Positions 6,283 to 10,157 of a DNA stretch of 10,157 bases are shown here, in pieces (position 1 is the first letter of the stretch; each line of letters starts with the position of its first letter). The stretch lies in NCBI GenBank assembly GCA_903953065.1, contig CAJBIG010000160.1, forward strand, positions 1 through 10,157, in the 5' to 3' direction. The position numbers were made by a program, and so were the translations under genes. Under the pieces are notes generated by a model. It did not search any database, was not told where the DNA came from, and was given only the letters and a program-made list of their open reading frames with translations. The DNA is from an uncultured Solirubrobacterales bacterium. GTDB lineage: Bacteria > Actinomycetota > Thermoleophilia > Solirubrobacterales > Solirubrobacteraceae.

Positions 6283-7053
6283 CTAATCGGTGAGCGGGCG
6301 AACGGCGATCCCTCTGTCCGCGAGGTATCGCTTGACGTCGCCAACGGTGTAATTGCCGAAATGGAAGATCGAGGCACAGAGCACAGCGTCAGCGCCCGCC
6401 TCGAGAGCCTCTGCCAGGTGCAGTGGTTCTCCAGCGCCACCCGACGCAATTACGGGAATCCGCGTGGCCGAGCTGACGGCGGCGAGCAGCTCAAGGTCGT
6501 ACCCATCCTTTGTGCCGTCACGATCCATGCTGGTCAGCAGCAGCTCCCCTGCCCCTAGCCGCTCGACTTCAGCGGCCCACTCGAGCACGTCACGCCCGGT
6601 CGCGTGACGACCGCCGCCCGAAAACGCCTCCCACCCAGCCACCGCCGGGTCGGTACGCCGCGCGTCTATCGCGACGACAACGCACTGCGACCCGAACTGG
6701 GCGGCGAGCTCGCCGATCAGCTCCGGCCGAGCCAGTGCAGCCGAATTGACGCTCACCTTGTCGGCTCCGGCGTCGAGAACCGCCTGCGCGTCCTCGAGTG
6801 AACGGATCCCGCCACCGATCGTGAACGGGATGAAGACGTCGTCAGCCGTGCGGCGCGCGAGTGCGGCAACGGTGTCGCGGTCCTCATGTGTGGCCGTGAT
6901 GTCGAGAAACACAAGCTCGTCTGCGCCTTCAAGCTCATAGCGCTCTGCCAGTTCGACCGGATCACCGGCGTCACGGATGTCAACGAAGTTGGTGCCTTTC
7001 ACAACGCGGCCCGCGTCGACGTCAAGGCATGGGATTACGCGCTTCATCTGCAT
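6283..7053 (-). CDS. hisF: Imidazole glycerol phosphate synthase cyclase subunit HisF
   Basis: HisF uses ammonia from HisH to turn PRFAR into imidazole glycerol phosphate and AICAR. The 256-residue TIM barrel has both catalytic aspartates in canonical places: Asp11 in IPCLDVDAGRVVKG and Asp130 in VVAIDARR. Phosphate-binding segments include FTIGGGIRS (77-85) and SGGAGEP (204-210), with TSMDRDGTKDGYDLELL (174-190) between them. The start at 7053 keeps the usual numbering and has GGGG eight bases upstream; ATG at 7047 (two codons later) is an alternative. It begins 3 bases after the hisA stop and is the last gene of the operon. I see no clear hairpin terminator in the 18 bases before the convergent hisIE stop. 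Confidence 0.97.
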   Translation of the reverse strand: MQMKRVIPCLDVDAGRVVKGTNFVDIRDAGDPVELAERYELEGADELVFLDITATHEDRDTVAALARRTADDVFIPFTIGGGIRSLEDAQAVLDAGADKVSVNSAALARPELIGELAAQFGSQCVVVAIDARRTDPAVAGWEAFSGGGRHATGRDVLEWAAEVERLGAGELLLTSMDRDGTKDGYDLELLAAVSSATRIPVIASGGAGEPLHLAEALEAGADAVLCASIFHFGNYTVGDVKRYLADRGIAVRPLTD

Positions 7054-7056
7054 CGA

Positions 7057-7785
7057 TCAAACCCCGTCGAGCGCAGCTTGCGCCTGAGCAATAGTGAATG
7101 CGTCGTCGTATAGAGCTTTGCCGACGATCACTCCTTGAAGGTTGGGCGGCGCCGACGCGGCGATCGCCTCAAGATCAGCAAGCGTCCCCACTCCCCCTGA
7201 GTAGATGAATGGGATGCTCAGCACCTCGCCGCTGGCGACAATCTGTTCGAGATTTGGGCCTTCCATCGTGCCGTCGACCTCGATATCGGAGACAATCAAC
7301 CGCTGCACGCCACGCTGCTCGAGCGCTGCCAGCGCGCTTAGCGCATCAATCTCGCCGCTCTGTTCCCATCCGGCTACGGCCGCGATCCCGGCCCGGGAGT
7401 CAACGCTGACGATGACGTTGTCGGGGTGGCGCGCGAGGAGTTGGTCAAGCAATTCGCTGTTCTGCAGGGCCGCCGTGCCGAGAATGACGCTCGTCGCACC
7501 AGCTTCCAGCGCGGCGTCTACCGCGGACTCACTGCGCAGTCCGCCGCCGAGCTGGAGCGGGAGATCGACCGCAGCAGTGATCTCCGCCACGCTTGCCAAG
7601 TTCACAGGAGCGCCGCTGCGAGCGCCGTCAAGGTCGACGACGTGGAGAACTCTCGCGCCCGCCTGCTCCCAGGCAAGCGCTGCCGCCAACGGCGAATCCT
7701 CATAGACGGTTGATTCGTCGTAGCTGCCGCGCCGCAAGCGGACCGCTTTGCCACCAAGGATGTCGATTGCTGGGTAGAGCTTCAT
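7057..7785 (-). CDS. hisA: ProFAR isomerase HisA
   Basis: HisA isomerises ProFAR to PRFAR, step 4 of histidine synthesis. The 242-residue barrel carries Asp8 in YPAIDILGGKAVRL, the segment VVDLDGARSG (50-59), LQLGGGLRS (78-86), Asp129 in VSVDSRAG, and SDIEVDGTMEGPNLE (166-180). Actinobacteria often have PriA, which also does the TrpF reaction. This protein lacks the PriA-typical RGWT-type segment (here AGWEQSGEID), so I favour a HisA specific for histidine synthesis. The ATG at 7785 shares its A with the hisH stop (TGATG) and has GAGG seven bases upstream. A GTG one codon earlier (7788) has GAGG only four bases away and is the alternative. Confidence 0.96.
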   Translation of the reverse strand: MKLYPAIDILGGKAVRLRRGSYDESTVYEDSPLAAALAWEQAGARVLHVVDLDGARSGAPVNLASVAEITAAVDLPLQLGGGLRSESAVDAALEAGATSVILGTAALQNSELLDQLLARHPDNVIVSVDSRAGIAAVAGWEQSGEIDALSALAALEQRGVQRLIVSDIEVDGTMEGPNLEQIVASGEVLSIPFIYSGGVGTLADLEAIAASAPPNLQGVIVGKALYDDAFTIAQAQAALDGV

Positions 7786-8411
7786 CACGCCGCCTCGTCG
7801 CAGATCGCACGGAAGTTGGCGAGCATCCGCAGTCCATTGGCGGATGATTTCTCTGGGTGAAACTGAACGCCGTAGATGTTCGCCTGCGCGACGACGCTGG
7901 CGAACCTTGTCCCGTACTCGCTCCAGCCGATCACGACTGCTGGATCATCCGGAACCGTCACATAAGAGTGCACGTGATAGAAGCTCGCAGACTCCGCGAG
8001 GCCGCCGGTCAGCCCTGACGTCCCCGACCATTCGACGTCGCTCCACCCGATGTGTGGGAGCTTCGCGCCGGCAGCGTCGAGCGCGACGACCTCGCCTTTG
8101 ATTAGGCCGAGACCTTCTGCTCCCCCGTGCTCTGTCGATCGATCAAATAGCAGCTGCATTCCAAGGCAGGTACCCAAGATCGGCGTCCCGCGCCCTGCGG
8201 CCGTCTTGATGGCGTCATCGAGACCGAGCCCCCGGATCCGCTCGATTGCGGACGGGAACGCTCCTACGCCTGGGAGGACGAGCCCGCCTGCGGCAGCGAT
8301 CACGGCCGATTCGGAGCTGATCACCGTTTCTCCTCCGACCTTCTGCAGCGCCTTTTCAACCGAACGACGGTTGCCGACGCCGTAGTCGACGATGCAGAGC
8401 CGGGCGCTCAC
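7785..8411 (-). CDS. hisH: Imidazole glycerol phosphate synthase glutaminase subunit HisH
   Basis: HisH releases ammonia from glutamine and channels it to HisF. The 208-residue class I glutamine amidotransferase has the full catalytic triad: Cys82 in LGTCLGMQLLF, and His185 and Glu187 in GVQFHPEKSS. The oxyanion-strand loop LPGVGAF is at 46-52. PHIGWSDVEW (119-128) matches the family PHxGWN motif, with Ser in place of Asn. The start is a GTG at 8411 that overlaps the hisG TGA as GTGA, with AGAAG just upstream. Placement directly before hisA and hisF fits a HisFH complex made from one transcript. Confidence 0.97.
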   Translation of the reverse strand: MSARLCIVDYGVGNRRSVEKALQKVGGETVISSESAVIAAAGGLVLPGVGAFPSAIERIRGLGLDDAIKTAAGRGTPILGTCLGMQLLFDRSTEHGGAEGLGLIKGEVVALDAAGAKLPHIGWSDVEWSGTSGLTGGLAESASFYHVHSYVTVPDDPAVVIGWSEYGTRFASVVAQANIYGVQFHPEKSSANGLRMLANFRAICDEAA

Positions 8412-9058
8412 GCTTCTGTGTTCTTAGCGCCGGCGCTGATTAGCGCGACGAACTCATCGATAGCCGCCGCCTTGAGGCGGTGTGCAACGCGGTTGGCGAC
8501 GAGCCGCGCCGTCACGGTCGCTATCTCTTCACGGATAACGAGCCCGTTCTCTTGGAGCGTGATCCCGGTCGCAGTGAGGTCGACGATCGCGTCGGCTAGA
8601 CCCGTTAGAGGAGCCAGCTCGACAGAGCCGTTGACCGTGACGATTTCAGCCTGCCTGCCACTCTGCTCGAAATACTCGGCCGCGATCCGGGGGTACTTGG
8701 TCGCGATCCGCATTACCCCAAGCCGAGCCAGCGCGGCCGCGGCTCGATCTGGCCCGTCCTCCGAGGCAAGGACCATCTGGCACTCGCCGAAGCCGAGATC
8801 TGCGAGCTCAAAGATTTGACGCTCAGGGTGCTCCATTAGGACGTCTTTCCCGGTGATGCCGACGTCTGCCGCACCGGCCTCAACGTAGGTCGGAACGTCG
8901 GATGGGCGCATCGTTACGACGCCGATGTCGGCAAAGAGCAGCTTGCGGTCGTTGGCGCGGACCTCGGAGGTGTCTATCGACGCGCTCTCGAGGAGGTCGA
9001 GGGAGCCTCCGAGCAGCGCGCCGCGCGGCACAGCGATAGTCAGTCCAAAGCGATTCAT
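8408..9058 (-). CDS. hisG: ATP phosphoribosyltransferase, short form (HisG_S)
   Basis: HisG joins ATP and PRPP, the first step of histidine synthesis. At 216 residues it is the short form, which lacks the C-terminal regulatory domain of long HisG and needs HisZ for activity and feedback control. Visible motifs are VTMRPSDVPTYVE (48-60), DVGITGKDVL (65-74), IATKYPR (118-124), VNGSVELAPLTGLADA (142-157), and the PRPP-binding loop IVDLTATG (158-165). The ATG at 9058 overlaps the hisZ TGA as ATGA and has a G-rich GGGGGGA about 10 bases upstream. The hisZ-hisG order and overlap suggest subunits made together. Confidence 0.96.
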   Translation of the reverse strand: MNRFGLTIAVPRGALLGGSLDLLESASIDTSEVRANDRKLLFADIGVVTMRPSDVPTYVEAGAADVGITGKDVLMEHPERQIFELADLGFGECQMVLASEDGPDRAAAALARLGVMRIATKYPRIAAEYFEQSGRQAEIVTVNGSVELAPLTGLADAIVDLTATGITLQENGLVIREEIATVTARLVANRVAHRLKAAAIDEFVALISAGAKNTEA

Positions 9059-10029
9059 CGGCCCGTTTCCCCCCGCTCTTCTCCCGCGAGCGCAGCGTGC
9101 AGGAGGTCAACGTCAATTGCAAAGCCAACGCCGCCAACAGGCATATCGAAACGCCCAAGCAGCTCAGCGTAATAGCCGCCGCTGGCGATCGGCTCGCCAA
9201 GTGCGGGGTCGTAAACCTCGAAGACGATGTCGCTGTAATACCCCATTCTGGGGAAGCGGCCGAGATCAGGGATCATCCGTGCGGAGACGTCGGCGTCCAG
9301 CGACTCGATCAACTCGCTGATTGTCTGAACCGGCTTGGCGAGGAGATCGTCGAGCGGCTCCGTGAGCGCCTCGGATCCGCGCATCCGCGGGACTGCGGCC
9401 AGCATCGCTGCCTGATCACCGGTCAGCTGGAGCGACGCCAGTTCGCGGTCAATGCCAACGTAATCGCGGTCCGCGAGCTCTCTGAGCACGGACTCGCTGT
9501 CAGCCGGACCGACGCCGCACGATGCGAGCAATGCCGGATAGAGCGACGCATCGCCGACTCCAACGTAGAAATCCCTCAAGCCCGATGCCTCGAGCGCGCG
9601 GCACAGAACGGTGAGTGCCTCGCTACAGCCGATGGTCTTGTCAGCGCCGATCAGTTCGACGCCTGCCTGCAGAAACTCGCGTGGCTGGCCGCGGTTTGGC
9701 GTGACGGCGCGATAGGCCGGCGCGACGTAGCAGAAGCGGAGGGGCATCTCCGCGTCCTGATACCGCGAGGAAGCGACGCGCGCGATCGGCACCGTCATAT
9801 CGGAACGGAGCGCCAGTTCCTCGCCGGCCTCCCCTAGCACTCGGTACGAGAGAGGCGCACCGGTCGCACCGGCGCGCTGGAGCGTCTCTTGGTATTCGAC
9901 CGTTGGCGTCGACACTTCGCCGTAGCCGGCCTCGCTGAAGACACCAAGCAACGAGCTCTCGATGCGGCGCAGCTCGGCTCGTTCCTCCGGCAGGACGTCG
10001 CGAGTGCCGCTCGGAATGCGAGCGTTCAT
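9055..10029 (-). CDS. hisZ: ATP phosphoribosyltransferase regulatory subunit HisZ
   Basis: HisZ is a catalytically inactive histidyl-tRNA-synthetase paralogue that forms a complex with short HisG and carries the histidine feedback site. The 324-residue length fits HisZ and is too short for HisRS, since the anticodon-binding domain is missing. Synthetase-like motifs are IPSGTRDVLPEE (5-16), LRSDMTVPIARV (74-85), the motif-2 segment LRFCYVAPAYRAV (97-109) followed by EFLQAGVELIG (118-128), YYSDIVFEVY (264-273) and the motif-3-like region SGGYYAELLGRF (283-294). I chose ATG at 10029 because the IPSGTRD segment then sits close to the start as usual. A GTG at 10038 (three codons earlier) is possible; neither has a good ribosome-binding site. 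It is the first gene of the operon. Confidence 0.94.
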   Translation of the reverse strand: MNARIPSGTRDVLPEERAELRRIESSLLGVFSEAGYGEVSTPTVEYQETLQRAGATGAPLSYRVLGEAGEELALRSDMTVPIARVASSRYQDAEMPLRFCYVAPAYRAVTPNRGQPREFLQAGVELIGADKTIGCSEALTVLCRALEASGLRDFYVGVGDASLYPALLASCGVGPADSESVLRELADRDYVGIDRELASLQLTGDQAAMLAAVPRMRGSEALTEPLDDLLAKPVQTISELIESLDADVSARMIPDLGRFPRMGYYSDIVFEVYDPALGEPIASGGYYAELLGRFDMPVGGVGFAIDVDLLHAALAGEERGETGR

Positions 10030-10070
10030 CGGAGACACTGCTCTTGTGATTGGGAGGTGGGAGTCTGCAT
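10026..10070 (-). other. Possible 14-codon leader ORF overlapping hisZ start
   Basis: ATG at 10070 opens a short frame reading MQTPTSQSQEQCLR. It ends in a TGA that overlaps the hisZ ATG at 10029 as ATGA, which would allow translational coupling. It has no His codons, so it is not a classic his leader peptide, and no clear ribosome-binding site. It could be chance. Confidence 0.15.
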
Positions 10071-10136
10071 ACCGAGACGAAGATACGACAACGGGCTGGA
10101 AATCTGCGCTCTTCTGTTGCAGATCGGAACGAAGAA
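10030..10136 (-). promoter_or_regulatory. his operon leader/promoter region
   Basis: This stretch between the edge hairpin and hisZ should hold the operon promoter. TATCTT at about 10089-10084 is a possible -10 but no good -35 is found. ATCTGC (10102-10107) and GCAGAT (10119-10124) form a 6-bp inverted repeat with an 11-base loop. No run of His codons or T-box specifier can be recognised. Confidence 0.3.
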
Positions 10137-10157
10137 GGGGCCGCCAGTGGCGACCCC
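10137..10157 (-). terminator. Intrinsic-terminator-like hairpin at window edge
   Basis: On the minus strand GGGGTCGCC (10157-10149), loop ACT, and GGCGGCCCC (10145-10137) pair over 9 bp and are followed by TTCTTCGTT. The fifth pair is G-U in minus-strand RNA but a C-A mismatch in plus-strand RNA, which favours minus-strand function. It probably ends a gene just outside the window, or is an attenuator in a longer his leader. The stem may continue past the edge. Confidence 0.55.

Noticed and set aside
7057..7785. HisA as bifunctional PriA (HisA/TrpF)
   Set aside because: The PriA-typical RGWT-type segment is absent and the sequence reads like standard HisA; only an alignment or assay could reverse this.
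9097..9837. 246-codon open frame on the plus strand
   Set aside because: It lies antisense to hisZ, which has clear family motifs; the long frame follows from high GC and shows no signature of its own.
9055..10029. Histidyl-tRNA synthetase (hisS) rather than hisZ
   Set aside because: The protein is about 100 residues too short, lacks the anticodon-binding domain, and overlaps short hisG, which fits HisZ.
1..10157. Mobile elements or CRISPR arrays
   Set aside because: No transposase, integrase, long terminal repeats or regularly spaced repeats were seen on either strand.

Overview
The window is GC-rich chromosomal DNA with housekeeping genes packed tightly on both strands. GTG and TTG starts are common and start/stop codons overlap. 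Several gene-level traits point to a deep-branching actinobacterium, plausibly Thermoleophilia/Solirubrobacterales: a short HisG with a HisZ partner, a HisIE fusion, a MurA with Asp in place of the active-site Cys, and a membrane-anchored PQQ-type propeller protein. That placement is inference from gene content and style, not a database match.

Layout from left to right. (1) 1-1670, minus strand: a CCA-adding-type tRNA nucleotidyltransferase is followed, with a 4-base GTGA overlap, by a PgeF/YfiH laccase-domain gene whose C-terminal end lies outside the window. (2) 1675-2976, plus strand: a membrane-anchored eight-bladed beta-propeller protein starts 4 bases from the proposed cca start, so the two divergent promoters must overlap coding DNA. 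(3) 2987-5273, minus strand: a DUF389 membrane protein is followed by murA, which converges on the propeller gene with a 10-base gap. (4) 5274-5664: a 391-base region with no convincing gene. It holds a perfect 10-bp hairpin, a 12-bp palindrome that matches the Gram-positive LexA/DinR (SOS) box, further inverted repeats, and a possible remnant of a small zinc-ribbon gene. (5) 5665-6264, plus strand: hisIE. (6) 6283-10029, minus strand: a compact operon hisZ-hisG-hisH-hisA-hisF, mostly joined by start/stop overlaps, which converges on hisIE. (7) 10030-10157: the his leader, with a terminator-like hairpin at the window edge.

Together the his genes cover steps 1 (HisZG), 2-3 (HisIE), 4 (HisA) and 5 (HisFH) of histidine synthesis, from PRPP and ATP to imidazole glycerol phosphate and AICAR. 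The later steps (hisB, hisC, hisD and the phosphatase) are absent here. MurA begins peptidoglycan precursor synthesis, and PgeF-family proteins have been linked to peptidoglycan quality control, so both left-hand blocks touch cell-wall metabolism. I see no mobile element, CRISPR array, rRNA or tRNA. No clearly new multi-gene system is visible. The best leads are the SOS-like box and dyads in the 5274-5664 gap, the Asp-type MurA, and the reduced his operon.
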